Source: Lecanicillium sp. G3
Taxonomy: Eukaryota > Ascomycota > Sordariomycetes > Hypocreales > Cordycipitaceae
DNA length: 64,000 bases
Direction: 5' to 3'
NCBI GenBank assembly: GCA_037575805.1
Contig: JAZHPD010000082.1
Location: forward strand, 1-64,000
The notes below the pieces were generated by a model. That model saw only the letters and a program-made list of their open reading frames with translations, was not told the origin of the DNA and ran no database searches. Shown here piece after piece: positions 35,478 through 46,741 of the stretch. The position numbers were made by a program, and so were the translations under genes. Positions within the stretch are counted from its first letter, which is position 1, and each line of letters opens with the position of its first letter.

Positions 35478-35924
35478 TGTCGTTTTGTCGGGACTCGCGA
35501 TGTCTTTCTCTTTCTTTGTCCGCTGGGAATGGTTATCCAGACTTTTTTTCTGCGATAAGGAAAAAAAAAAGTTGCTGGCGTTGGAGATCCGCCAGTTTGC
35601 CCCACAGTCGGTTTTGGTGGGGCTGGCGCGGAACAGTTCCTCAGTGTCAGATGCGATGCCTTGGTCTTCACTGCGGCACCATCAGATATGAAATCAGCAA
35701 TAAACCTCTTAAAATCGAGTCTCAATGCAGAATGAGTATTGAATTCAAATATAAATATGTAGACCGAGTGCCGCACTCGCCACTCCACGCTAGCCAAAGC
35801 ATGCCATTTTCCATCCATGTCCGTAGAAACGCCGTTCTCTATATATGTCAAAACGAATTGCTTGGAAAAATAAATAAATCACAAACACCGCCGGCTTTCG
35901 CTATTTTTGAAACCATTTCTTAAT
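35478..35924. other. Intergenic
   Basis: This holds the promoter of DBP4 and the 3' region of the SUN-domain gene. No further feature is seen. Confidence 0.4.
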
Positions 35925-38900
35925 TCAGACAGCCTCTTGGTCATCTACTTGCTGACCGTACAATCGAATCCTGTAGAAGCAGGTGTGGCTCTTAGCGCCA
36001 TAGTTGCTCACGGCACGCACGACGACGTGGTCCGTCGCGACACCCAGGTTGAGCAGCTCGTCGCTGAGCCGGTGAACTTGAACTCCGTTGTGCGGTTGAA
36101 TGTCCTCGTATACAAACTGCGCAATCTTGACGAACCGCTCCGGGAGCTTGACTGGGCTCACATCCCAACCCTCATTGCTCTCGTCTTGCGGGAAAATGTC
36201 AGGAAAATGCGTCGCCGAGAAGTCGCGAACGAGATCGCGCAGCTCGGGCTCGATGTCGGCATACACCTCAATCTCCTTGGGGCGCGCGTCGGGGTCTATC
36301 GTGGCACTGGCCACAATGTGCTCAACAACAATCTGCTGCGGGATGACACGAGGGCCAAGCATCACGGCCAACATGGCACCGTGTGGGTTACCCCTGTGGT
36401 TCTTGGAGCGGGCGGCGCACCAGCAGTCCCCTTCGTCTATCCAAGGCTCGAGCGCCTCGATTTGTCTTTTGCGCTTCGTGGCAGAAAGACCCTTGGCATC
36501 GACGTACTTGGAGCCTTGGGGTGGCTCGTATGTCACTGACGAATGCTGTCCATCGATGGTCGCGCCGGCACCGACACCAAAGTAGTTGACCTGGTGACGC
36601 AAGACGTTATCCCAGTGTGAGTGAATCTGACCTCGCGCCATGGCCTCGAGATTGATGTCGGCGACGGCCTTGTTGACCATGCCATGCACAAGAGTGACAA
36701 TCTCGGCCTTGCTCATGCTCTGCGGAGTCTCTTTGCCTGCCAGCTCGACTGCTTGGCGGACCAGATTGTCAAGCTGTGGCTGGAGCTCTGCCAACTCGGC
36801 GCGGACCTCGGCACGATGCGTCGCAAACTCATTGCTAAGGTGCCTGAGAAACTCGTCGCGAGAGACGACAGAAGAGTCCTTGTTGCTTGCAGCGATGTGC
36901 TCCTTGACTATGCGGTCGAGTCGCTTGTCAAATTCCCGCTGCGACCCTGCGGACTGGATTTGATCGAGAGCCGAGCCCAGCATTTCGGCAATCTTGGCAT
37001 CGTTGTTCTTGACCCAAGAATCCCAGAATCCGGCGGCGCCATTCTTGACACGCTGCTCCATGCTGTCGACGGTAATGTTGATTTGCTTGGTAAATGTAGG
37101 ATCTCGTGTGATGCGCGAAGCAATGGCCTTCCATTGCGCTTCTGACGAAACGTCATATACGCCACCTTTTTTCTCGAATGTGAGGAAATCGCCATCAGCC
37201 TGGATGAGGTCTCGGAGGGCGTGCCAGAATTCTTGAGCGACGACCGGCTTGCCGTCTTCAAGTGGAATGTGGACTAGCTTTGGCACAACGGCCTCGAGCT
37301 TCTTCAGTGAGCTATCATGCAGCTTTCCGGCTGCTTGGATCCGCTCAAATTCGCGTTGGTATTGCTTCAAGTATTCTTCGAGGCGAGCGAGACCGTCGGT
37401 GTCCAAATGTGACAGGTCTGGAAGTGACGTAGAGCGGCTCCATGCCTGCCAGGAGAGCTCGGGCATAATGCCGTGGACCTTGTCCGCCATGTGCGCGATG
37501 CCGGGCATGCTTGGCCATTGGATCTGGATATCTGGTACTGTAAGAATACGATCCAAGTTGAAGTCGCCATCGACGCCACCGAATATCGCCGCGTGCGCCA
37601 CGCTCACCAGTGTCACGAGCAGGACAACGCCAGAGACGAAGTAGAGTAGTGCGCCAAGCATAGAGGAGACTTCATCTCGAAACCTTTGAGGGAAGAGCCT
37701 GTCGAAGAAATTCTGGACAGATGTACACGCGGCGCTCACTATCCACCACAGTGCTTGGAAATATGTGTACGGGTTGAGCAGCTGCCACCAATTAATAGTA
37801 TCCTGCTCCATTTCCTCATCGTCGTCGGACCCCAGCGGCTCTACCTCCACAACGTAGGGCGCATCGCGGTTCCAAAAAAATTGCAGAGGCCTCCTGAAGA
37901 ACCAGCCTTGGTGGGGGCTTGATGGGTGAGGATCGTCTTCTGCCGAGTCTCCGGCGTTTGACTGGATATCTCGTTGCATGGCGTCGTCCATCTCGCTGAG
38001 GTCGGAGGCGTAGTACGAGCGCGTAGTAGAGAAGGGGCTAGCGGAGGCAGCGAATTGCTTCGCTCGGGCGAAGAGACTAGGACGGTATGAATCCGGCGTC
38101 GTGGCGTCAGCAGGCGCATCCCTACCGTGATCCGAGTTTCCGCTTCTTTGTCGCAGAGGCGCGCGGCGTGCGTCTGTTGCATTCGAGTTTGATGTTCTCT
38201 GCACTGCATTGTTGGAGGTCCTTTCGCGGCCAGTTGTAAGTGACTGGGTATCTGTGAATTTTGATGAAGACTTTGTGCGACGACGGCCTCTGGTTGCAGG
38301 CGCCTGGTCATCGGGAGCCTGTGATTGCTGAGTGTCCTTGGTGCTCTTGCGCCTAGACGACTTGGGCCTTCGAGGACTACTGCGAAGGCCAGGCGTGTCT
38401 TGCGCGTCGGGTAGGCTTGGGCGTTCGTTTTCGGCATTGGATGATTGGCGGGATCTAGCTGGCGTATTGCCGGTAAATGAAGTAGTTTCTGGGAGCTGAA
38501 ATTGGGCAGTTTGCCTTTGGGGAAAGATGCTGGGCCTTTGCCGTTGTTCAGATGGCGGTGCCGTGCCGGGCGTCGAAGCTATCGTCGCGTCGCCGTAGTA
38601 TTCAGTTTCCAGGAGAAAACTACGCGCATCATCTGTGTCGCTTTCATCTCTTTGCTCCACGAGAGGCGCAAAGTTGATGCTTTTGGAAAAGGCAGGGTCT
38701 GAAAGAGTTGGTAAGTAGATAGCAGGATAGCATAGGAAAGGCTTCTTACCTTGTGCGGGAGTAAACGACGGTGGCGGCATTGCGCGCTGGTCAGCAGCTA
38801 GTCTTTCCTCCTCCTGCTCGCGCTCTTCACGGTTGGCCTCTTCGAGAAACCAGTCAACTTCTGAAACGCGCCGCTGCTGAGCCTGCTGCTGATGAGCCTG

Positions 38901-39179
38901 CTGCGTCTTCTGCCGCTGCGACTCCTGCTCATGTCGGTCGAGAGCACCCTTGACGGCGCCGCTGAGATCGACGACATCATTGCGCCCGCGGGGACGAGCT
39001 GGCGTGGGTTCGGCATCTGCGCCGTATCCGTATTGCCGGCGCGAACTAGGTGTTCCCTGCAGCGGCGGCAGGTTGGGCTTTAGGAAGCCTTGATCGTCAG
39101 CGCCGGGTGTTCCCTGGCTGCGCTCACGGGCGAGGATGCCGGGACGGCGGCGGACGGCGGCGGCTGATCTGGGAGGCAT
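35925..39179 (-). CDS. SUN-domain (Sad1/UNC-84) nuclear-envelope protein
   Basis: Proteins of this family span the inner nuclear membrane and bind KASH partners to link chromatin to the cytoskeleton and spindle pole body. Exons 38750-39179 and 35925-38698 encode 1067 aa. The N-terminal ~480 residues are disordered, rich in Gln, Arg and Ser, and would face the nucleoplasm. One membrane span lies at about residues 490-515 (ALLYFVSGVVLLVTLVSVAH). Coiled-coil sequence follows (EEYLKQYQREFERIQ, then FDKRLDRIVKEHIAAS). The SUN domain covers about 845-1060, including NYFGVGAGATIDGQHSSVTY, IVVEHIVASATIDP, EIEVYADI and HTCFYRIRLYG. The 51-bp intron (38699-38749, GTAAGA to TTTCAG) is a multiple of three and free of stops; if retained it would add 17 residues. 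Confidence 0.92.
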   Translation of the reverse strand: MPPRSAAAVRRRPGILARERSQGTPGADDQGFLKPNLPPLQGTPSSRRQYGYGADAEPTPARPRGRNDVVDLSGAVKGALDRHEQESQRQKTQQAHQQQAQQRRVSEVDWFLEEANREEREQEEERLAADQRAMPPPSFTPAQGKKPFLCYPAIYLPTLSDPAFSKSINFAPLVEQRDESDTDDARSFLLETEYYGDATIASTPGTAPPSEQRQRPSIFPQRQTAQFQLPETTSFTGNTPARSRQSSNAENERPSLPDAQDTPGLRSSPRRPKSSRRKSTKDTQQSQAPDDQAPATRGRRRTKSSSKFTDTQSLTTGRERTSNNAVQRTSNSNATDARRAPLRQRSGNSDHGRDAPADATTPDSYRPSLFARAKQFAASASPFSTTRSYYASDLSEMDDAMQRDIQSNAGDSAEDDPHPSSPHQGWFFRRPLQFFWNRDAPYVVEVEPLGSDDDEEMEQDTINWWQLLNPYTYFQALWWIVSAACTSVQNFFDRLFPQRFRDEVSSMLGALLYFVSGVVLLVTLVSVAHAAIFGGVDGDFNLDRILTVPDIQIQWPSMPGIAHMADKVHGIMPELSWQAWSRSTSLPDLSHLDTDGLARLEEYLKQYQREFERIQAAGKLHDSSLKKLEAVVPKLVHIPLEDGKPVVAQEFWHALRDLIQADGDFLTFEKKGGVYDVSSEAQWKAIASRITRDPTFTKQINITVDSMEQRVKNGAAGFWDSWVKNNDAKIAEMLGSALDQIQSAGSQREFDKRLDRIVKEHIAASNKDSSVVSRDEFLRHLSNEFATHRAEVRAELAELQPQLDNLVRQAVELAGKETPQSMSKAEIVTLVHGMVNKAVADINLEAMARGQIHSHWDNVLRHQVNYFGVGAGATIDGQHSSVTYEPPQGSKYVDAKGLSATKRKRQIEALEPWIDEGDCWCAARSKNHRGNPHGAMLAVMLGPRVIPQQIVVEHIVASATIDPDARPKEIEVYADIEPELRDLVRDFSATHFPDIFPQDESNEGWDVSPVKLPERFVKIAQFVYEDIQPHNGVQVHRLSDELLNLGVATDHVVVRAVSNYGAKSHTCFYRIRLYGQQVDDQEAV

Positions 39180-41153
39180 ATTGAAGCGTAACGCGGCGGT
39201 AGAGGATCATGCGCGAATTGAAATGACGAGAAGTGAGAAGAAGTGAGCGGCGCGGGGGGGATGTGCCGCTTTAAGTGAGCGAGTGAGAGTGAGCTCAGTT
39301 TGCAATGAGATGCGCGAAGGGGGGCGCCCAGGCCAGCGAGGCCGAAGCCGTGATGGAATGCGCACGAAATCCAACGTCTATTGTAAGTGGTGCAAGTCTT
39401 TGATAAGCATCAAGAGTCGACTGTCGTCTTTGTTGTCGAGGAAGGCGCGAAAGTGAGCTGGCAGCCAACAAAGAGCATCTTTGTGAGAGGTGCTGGGGGT
39501 GAGCGAACAAAGGCGGAGCGAGTGGCTGGTGCGAGCGGTTCGTCTTTATCGCCCGAGGGGGCGCGCAGATGGCGATGGATAAAATAGAAACAATTTCTGG
39601 TTGGCGACGGTATCAATGAGAGTGTGTCATGATCTTTTGCGTATAAAAAAAAGAAAAGCAACAAAGGTGCAGAAATTGAATTAGGTGGTGCGAGCTATCG
39701 AGAGGTTCCGGCTGGACATGCGACTCTGGTGGCCGTTGTTTTGGTCGCCAATGAGGAAGCGCGACTTGGGACTTGGGGAACGGCCGGGCGTGTCGAGGCC
39801 GAAGATTAGGCGGGGACGTGGCTCAGGCGTGGCTCAAGCGTAGCTGGAGGAGCTTGGTGGCACGCCGGTGGGATGATGTGGCTTGTTGATGAGGCTTGTT
39901 GAGGTGGCTTGTTGAAGAGTGGCTGGGAGCTGCAGAGGAGATGGACACGTGACACCTGCAGGGAGATGAGTTAAGACGTGCATGATGATTTCGTGCGACG
40001 AGATGTGCATTCCTGAGAATCAATTGCTGTATTTTTGGCAAATATTGCAAGAGTTATCCAAAGACAAAGAATACAATGGCAGTTTGCGTTGTTTGTTGCT
40101 GTGCCGCGTGGCACGCTAGGATTGCGTAGCAGGCATGATTAATGACAGGATGCAAGTAAAACCGCAACGGGCGATCACTTGAGGATTGACTCTGTAATAA
40201 CTGCATCGGGTACGGAGTAATTATGCTAGTAATTGACAGAAATAAAGATTCACTGGGCCGCATGAAAAACTTGCGCTGCTCGTTGCCGATTCCAATGATG
40301 GGCATGCTGATCTTATCGAGGCGGTGTACATATAAACACGGGACGACGTATGTTTTGCAGAGCACCGAGACGGCAGAGCTCGAGTCGTGTTTGGTCACGG
40401 CAAGGAGGCACAGAGACGGCCGTCAATCCAAATTCTTCCATCGATAGGCGAACGAGTCGGCCCGGCGATGCGGCAGAAATGACTGCATATTGCCCAGCCA
40501 GCCAAGCATCGCGGAGAAGACTCGTCGCTTCAGCACTACCAAGTACCTACCGACCCAACTAGCACAGCCCTGGGCCCTCGACAACGAGCCGTGATTAGTG
40601 CGGCAAAAAGAATAGACAAAAGAAATAGAAGAAACAACCACAGGCTTTGTAGATTGAGCCCCCGTGGGCACTAATTTTAGCCTCGTCGTCAGCTAGTCGC
40701 ACGTCGCGAGGCGTGCCGTTGCATGGCTCAGGAACCTGTACTTGTGCTTGCCAGCAAAATAAGTGCACAAGACAGGTACCTATATAGAGGGAAAATTATC
40801 GGGAGAATTACCAGGAGAATTATAGAGGGGCCAGCCGCTAATGATGACCTACAGGGAGCCACCCGGGGCCGCTGGAGCTCCCTGCAACCTCTGCAACCTC
40901 TGCAACCTCTGCAAACCCCTGTAGCCACTCTAGATTGTGTCTGCCCCTCCATCCTCTTTCTGTGTCCAGCCAGCCTGCCAGCTGCCATCATAAGCTGCCC
41001 CTCGCCCACCCCACCTCGCATTTCATCTACCTCGTGTCTCTTTTTTCTCTTCTCTGGCCTCGCCTTGTTTGCTCAGCCTTTCTTCTTTCATACCAACGGT
41101 TCTCTTTGTTTGAATCCAGCGTCCTTTCTTTTTTTGGTCCCCAAATAGAAACA
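39180..41153. other. 2-kb divergent intergenic region
   Basis: This lies between the SUN gene (minus) and UDP-glucose epimerase (plus). It contains a purine-rich stretch next to the SUN start, repeated GGCTTGTTGA words at 39881-39915, TACGGAGTAA at 40211-40220, a TATATAGAG word near 40781, a CTGCAACCT tandem repeat at 40881-40916 and a pyrimidine-rich leader before 41154. No gene is supported. Confidence 0.45.
40881..40916. repeat. Tandem CTGCAACCT minisatellite
   Basis: The 9-base unit CTGCAACCT is repeated about four times head to tail, about 240 bases before the epimerase start codon. Confidence 0.8.
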
Positions 41154-42468
41154 ATGCCTGTTGGAACTGTCCTCGTTACCGGGTAGGTCATTCATTCCTG
41201 GCAGATAACGGCGCAAACCATCGCAATGGCGGGGCTAACGTGCATCATCACCGCGACAGTGGCACGGGCTACATTGGCTCCTTCACCACCCTGACCCTGC
41301 TCGAGAACGGCTACGACGTGGTCATCGTCGACAACCTCTACAACTCCTGGGAGAATGTCCTCGATCGCATTGAGAAGCTTTGCGGTCGCCGTCCCGCTTT
41401 CCACAAGATCGACCTGACTGACGAGAAGGCTGTCGACGCCGTCTTTGACAAGCACCCCGAGATTGATTCCGTCATTCACTTTGCTGCTCTCAAGGTAAGC
41501 AAACGACATCATACGTTCCGAATAACTCCGTGTACAACAAATTCTGACGTGGATCTGTAGGCCGTCGGTGAATCTGCCGAAATCCCCCTCGAGTACTACC
41601 GCGTCAACGTCGGCGGCAGTATCAGCCTCATGCGCTCCATGACTCGCCACAACGTCTCCAACATCGTCTTCTCCTCGTCCGCCACCGTCTACGGTGATGC
41701 CACCCGCTTCCCCAACATGATTCCCATCCCCGAGAACTGCCCCATTGGCCCCACCAACACCTACGGCCGCACCAAGTCCATGATTGAGGACGTCATCACC
41801 GACCACGTCAACGCCGAGCGCAACAAGCTCAAGAAGGAGGGCAAGCCTTTCGAGCAGTGGAACGGCGCTCTTCTCCGATACTTCAACCCCTGCGGTGCTC
41901 ACCCCAGCGGCATCATGGGCGAGGACCCCCAGGGCGTCCCCTACAACCTGCTGCCTCTGCTCGGCCAGGTTGCCACTGGCAAGCGCGAGAAGCTCCTCGT
42001 CTTCGGTGACGGTTAGTCCGACGTTTCGATCGCACTACGATTCCAATACTGACAAACCCCCTAGACTACTCCTCTCGTGACGGTACCGCCATTCGCGACT
42101 ACATTCACGTCATTGACCTCGCCAAGGGCCATCTCGCCGCCCTCCAGTACCTCCGCGACAACAAGCCCGGTGTCAAGGCCTGGAACCTCGGCTCCGGCCG
42201 CGGCAGCACCGTTTTCGAGATGATCAAGGCCTTCAGCACCGTCGTCGGCCGCGACCTCCCCTACGAGGTCGTCGAGCGCCGACAGGGTGACGTTCTCGAC
42301 CTCACGGCCAACCCCACCCTCGCCAACCAGGAGCTCAAGTGGAAGACCGAGATGCCCATGGAGAAGGCGTGCGATGACCTGTGGCGCTGGGTCAACAACA
42401 ACCCCCAGGGTTACCGCCAGGAGCCCCCTGCCGAGCTCATGAACGCCATCCAGACCCCCAAGGTCTAA
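41154..42468 (+). CDS. UDP-glucose 4-epimerase
   Basis: The enzyme interconverts UDP-glucose and UDP-galactose with bound NAD, serving the Leloir pathway and supplying wall and glycan precursors in the cytosol. Four exons (41154-41182, 41260-41494, 41561-42011, 42065-42468) encode 372 aa, the usual length for a stand-alone epimerase without the mutarotase half found in yeast Gal10. The Rossmann motif TGGTGYIGS is restored only after removing the first 77-bp intron. The catalytic pair is TYGRTK (about residues 155-160) with VFSSSATVYG before it. Substrate-site words are YFNPCGAHPSG, RDYIHV and WNLGSGRGSTVFEM. Codon use is strongly biased to C-ending codons, which suggests high expression. Confidence 0.95.
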
Positions 42469-42757
42469 GAATCGAAAAGCGAAACACAAAATACGAATAA
42501 AAGGAGGGCACAAGGCAGTATGACGACGGAATGAGCGGATAGATTTTGCGCGCTGCGCTGCAGATTGATGAATGGCAGCAAAGGGATTGCAGAGACGGCA
42601 TTTAGAAGCTAGCAATGGATTTACAAGGTAAACTAATAATAAGACACTGTCATCACCTTGACCTTTGGCCCCGTCCACTCTCTTCTTCTTCTTTTTTTTT
42701 TTTTTTTTTTCACAGATGCTGGATATTTATAGAGCATTTCTTATCATCTAGGCTCAT
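42469..42757. other. Convergent 3' region with poly(T) run
   Basis: This lies between the epimerase and quinone-oxidoreductase stop codons and contains a run of about 20 T near 42692-42710. No other feature is seen. Confidence 0.4.
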
Positions 42758-43888
42758 TTAGTTCGTCTTGATCAGCAACTTGCCCACCGTCTTGCGGCTC
42801 TCAATGTCCGCATGCGCCTTCGCCGCATCCTTGAGCTCGTACGTCCCGTGCAGCAGCGTCTTGAGCTTGCCGGCCTTGACCTGGTCAAACAGCTCGCCGG
42901 AGTACTTTTCCAGCGCCGCGCGCGTGGCGACGTAGCCGAAGAGGATGGGGCGCGTGAGGCGCACGTTCTTCGGGCCGAGCGTCGCGCGGATGTCGAAGGG
43001 CTCGACGTTGCCGGACTAATTCTTGTTAGCTGCTGAGCAGGCAAAAAAAGACGTGGAATCTTGCGTCCGCGAGAACTGGCCATCCACGGGCAAAAGCGAA
43101 CGGGGCAGGAGCCGGGCTGGGAGGAGGGATAAGCGCAAACTTACAGAGTTACCCAGCATGCACAAATTGCCACCCATCGCAATCATCTTCAGGTCTGCCT
43201 CAAACGTAGCCTTGCCCACGCCGTCGAAAATGCTATCGATCCCATGACCGCCCGTAATCTCCGCCACCCTGGCCGGCACGTCCTCCGCCGAGTTCACCGT
43301 GTAATCTGCTCCCAGCTCCTCCGCAATCTTGAGCTTCTCCGCCGTGCTCGCCGTCGCAATCACCTTTGCCCCGACGCCCTTCAGCATCTGCACGAGCAGC
43401 GACCCGACGCCCCCCGCCGCCGCGTGCACCAGCGTCCACTCGCCGCTCCGCACGCGCGCCGCCTCCGTCACAAACGTCCACGCCGAGAGGCCCTGCAGGA
43501 ACAGCGCCACCGCGGTCCCTGCGTCCACGCCCGCCGGGATCTCCACCGCGCGGTCCGCCTCCACGGCCGTGTACTCGGAATACGTGCCCCCCGTCGCCGG
43601 CGCCAGGTACACGACCTGCGTGCCCGTCGCAAAGGCCGGCTTCGCAGACGCCCCGACGGCGACGACCTCGCCGGCGCCGTCGCGGCCCATGGCGAGCGGG
43701 AAGCAAGAGCTCGGGTACTGGCCCGAGCGGAAGTACGTGTCGATGTAGTTGACGCCGGCGTAGGCGTTGCGGACGAGGATCTGGGTGGGTGTGATGTGCG
43801 GGACGGGGTGGTCCTTGTACTCGAGGACCTCGGGGCCGCCGTTCCTGGAGATGGAGACGGCCTTCATGGTGGCGGGGACGGGAGCCAT
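42758..43888 (-). CDS. NAD(P)H:quinone oxidoreductase, zeta-crystallin type
   Basis: This zinc-free medium-chain dehydrogenase/reductase reduces quinones using NADPH and probably protects against oxidative stress. Two exons (43145-43888 and 42758-43015; 129-bp intron with GTAAGT donor) encode 333 aa. The N-terminal GroES-like part contains YAGVNYIDTYFRSGQYP and GRDGAGEVVAVG. The cofactor motif AAAGGVGSLLVQMLKGVGAK follows at about residues 155-174, then VNSAEDVP and DSIFDGVGK. The Cys and Glu zinc ligands of alcohol dehydrogenases are absent, as expected for this subfamily. I chose MAPVPATMKAV as the start since it matches the length of relatives. It converges with the epimerase gene. Confidence 0.92.
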
Positions 43889-45115
43889 AGTGGGCGAGTA
43901 TAAATGGCAGTGATGTATGGGTTTATATCGAATATGTCCCGAACAATGTTTGTGCAGGATGACGATGGCACACACCAAGCTCATGGTCCATTATGTAATC
44001 AGCCGTCCATGACGTCGCATGCCCGAGAGCTGGGGGAACTCTGGCCGCGGGTTTGTACTTGCGCGTTGCTTCCGGCAGCCGCGTCGACCACGTGCAGGTC
44101 ACCCAGTAGCTGCCTATGGAGACACTGGAGCTATTGAGGGCATCAGATCAAGCTGCATTTGTAGAAAAGATTCGTTGCGCCGTCGACGGGGCCTTCCTCG
44201 CCTCCTACTGCTAAGGCCCGGAGCTGGGTGTCGGAATCGAAGACCCGCTACTTTCACTCCAGACATGAGATGGACCATTCGCTATCCTTTTGTTCGCTTT
44301 AAGGCTCCAACGAGGTCACTCACAGGGGTATTAACAAGTAAGACGCCACAAAATAAAAGATACTGATCCCGCCTACCAAATTAACCATAATAGAAATCCC
44401 AACAATCTTCCAATAATACAAATAGCTACTTTACACTGGTAGCCGTACCAGGTCTACCAGCGCCGTTGGTTATAGCTCACTGGTGTTAGTGGCTAGTTTT
44501 ATAACCTTATATCATCCGTCCGAATAGAAAATAAATCAGTTCTTATTATTATTAATCCTTTATTAAATAAATCATCTTATATAAAAATATATTATGTTAA
44601 TGTAGCCTGTCTTATATGCATATCTTCGATGTATTAAAAAAACATGGGGTAATTGACCTCTTGGAGCCTGAAAGCGAACAAAGGGATCCAAGGTCCACCA
44701 CCGGTTCGTTACTAACACGCCAGCACAAAGTACGCGGCAATGTGCGAGGGGCTGGTCTATGGCTTGCCATGTGCTTGATTTCAATACTGGGGAAAATCAG
44801 TTAAAAAGTAAGTATATTTTATTAGAGAGGAATTCTTGTAAATAACATCATCTTCCTGCAATAATAGCGTAAACACGCCTGTATTTTTCTGGTGATGATT
44901 AGTAATACCACGACCCCCTATGAGGCCAGCGGGTTGCAGTGGAGCGAGTGGAAAAGACTCACTCTAAACCGGCACAGTAACGAGACTGGACTGCAGTTAC
45001 TACTACCAAGATGCATCTCAACGTTTGAATTTCACACAGGCATTGGTAGGGTTGATAAGGATCTAATGGTCTCTAAGCTATCTCCCTCCCATCTCGGGCA
45101 TAGGCCGAGAGCCGT
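43889..45115. other. Intergenic with an AT-rich island
   Basis: The central part (about 44330-44660 and 44810-44900) is clearly richer in A and T than its flanks, with repeated AATAAT and TTATTA words, as in RIP-mutated remnants. No open frame is convincing. It lies just left of the short-chain dehydrogenase and the secondary-metabolite cluster. Confidence 0.45.
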
Positions 45116-45935
45116 CTACCACGGGTAGATGCCATCTTTGTGGACAAACTTTCCCGAATCCCCGTCGCGGCGGCCAGCGACGATATCTAGGATTGCCTTG
45201 CCCGATACCATGGGGTCCCCGGCGTTGCCCCTAGCACTCATGGCCTCCTCGGTATGGCCCCTCAGCTTGGAACGGACGAGACCAGGGCAGAAGGCAAAGA
45301 CGCGTACGTTCTGGTCCTTTAGGCGCTTGTGCATCTGGATGGTCATCATGTTGAGGGCGGCCTTGCTCATGCGGTACTCGTACCAGGCCTCGGTGCTGTG
45401 CACGCTCTTGGGGTCGGAGGCGAGCCCGACAGAGCCCAGTGCACTCGAAATCTGGACCATGCAGGGGTGCTGGGACTTTAGCAACAGCGGGATAAAGGCC
45501 TGGGAAACGAGCATGGCGCCAAAGACGTTGGTCGAGAAGGTCTTGGTCAAGCGCTCGCGGCCGGCGGAGCCGGGCGAGGTGGTGCCGGCATTGCTGATGA
45601 AGGCGTCGACGCGCCCAAACTGCTTGGAGACGCTCTCTACGGCCGCAGAGATGGAGGCGTCGTCCTCGACGTCCAGCTGGAGAACGCTGAGCGTGCCCTG
45701 GACGCCGGCGGCCTCGAGCTCGGCGAGCGTCTTCTTGCCCTTGGCGACATCGCGGCAGGCGAGGATTACATGATAGCCTGGCTGGGCCGCAACGGTCTTA
45801 GCCGTGGCGTAGCCGACGCCCGAGTTGGCGCCTGGATTAGGGAGGTGTCATCAGAAATGACACATGTGCGGTGAGGCAGAGGCGGGAGCAAGGCGAGGGC
45901 TTACCGGTGATGAGAACAATTGTCGACTCGGTCAT
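45116..45935 (-). CDS. Classical short-chain dehydrogenase/reductase
   Basis: Two exons (45905-45935 and 45116-45831; 73-bp intron) encode 248 aa. The NAD(P)-binding motif, spliced across the intron, is TGANSGVG; NAG is present in FISNAGTTSPG, and the catalytic residues are Ser in QISSALGSVG and Tyr/Lys in YEYRMSKAALN. FCPGLVRSKL follows the active site. This is the normal order for a classical SDR of the sniffer/C-factor-like group. The substrate is unknown. It sits 806 bp downstream of the AflR-like gene on the same strand and could be a tailoring reductase of the cluster or a neighbour outside it. Confidence 0.88.
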
Positions 45936-46741
45936 AATGCTGGCTGTCTAAGCTGCGAAAAGGGACAAGACAGGCGGGAACCCTGAAGCGGTCTGTAAGC
46001 TATCCGCCCATATATTATGGAGGCACACCAAACCCTCACTAGTTTAATATATAGGACGTGTGTGAGGCCATTCTCGGCCGTTGGTGTTGTCCGTTGCTGC
46101 CCTTCCCCGACTGTGACCCTCTCGCGACCCCCACTAATAAGATCGGACTTACGGATCTTTTCTTGATGGGCAAATCCGATGAGCCGTGCTTCCCATCGGC
46201 GCCTCCCCCCCTCTGTTCTTTCCCACTAATCCAGCCGTTCTCGCTAAAGCCGAGATCAACACGTGATGGTCTTTGATGCACGAGCAGATTATGGGGGCTG
46301 TATTGGTGTGGCGGCGTAGGTTTCGTGCTCTATCTTGCTCACGGGCACTGGCGCAGCGAGGTTACAACGAGGCCCTTTGAGGATTTGTAATAACTAGCGG
46401 CTTAGGTGGTTTGGAGGGTTGTATTTCTTCTCAGACACTTAATTGCCCCCCGCCCCCCCCTTTTTTTTTGTTCCGTTGTGTCTATAATGGGGCCCATGAC
46501 AGGCGCCGCTTGTATAAAACTTTTGTGGTTGCCAATTGCGTGCGTGACTCTTTCGTGATGGTTAAACATGCGCATCATGAACCCTCTCCTCCCACTTTCC
46601 AGCTCGCAACTCGTTTGCGCCTGACGCCGACAGAAAAGGAAAAGAAATGAAACAAGCAAGGGAACAAAACAAACACGCAATTATACAGTCGACGCCGTTC
46701 CAACAGGTCCAACGCAGGACGCTATACAACCACCGGATCCA
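45936..46741. other. Intergenic, no gene seen
   Basis: This is the promoter of the SDR and the 3' region of the AflR-like gene. A C/T-rich run lies at about 46446-46470. Short frames lack any conserved feature. Confidence 0.4.

Noticed and set aside
34817..35851. 344-aa minus-strand ORF overlapping the DBP4 start
   Set aside because: It is an alternate frame of the DBP4 exons and intron; the helicase motifs are in the other frame.
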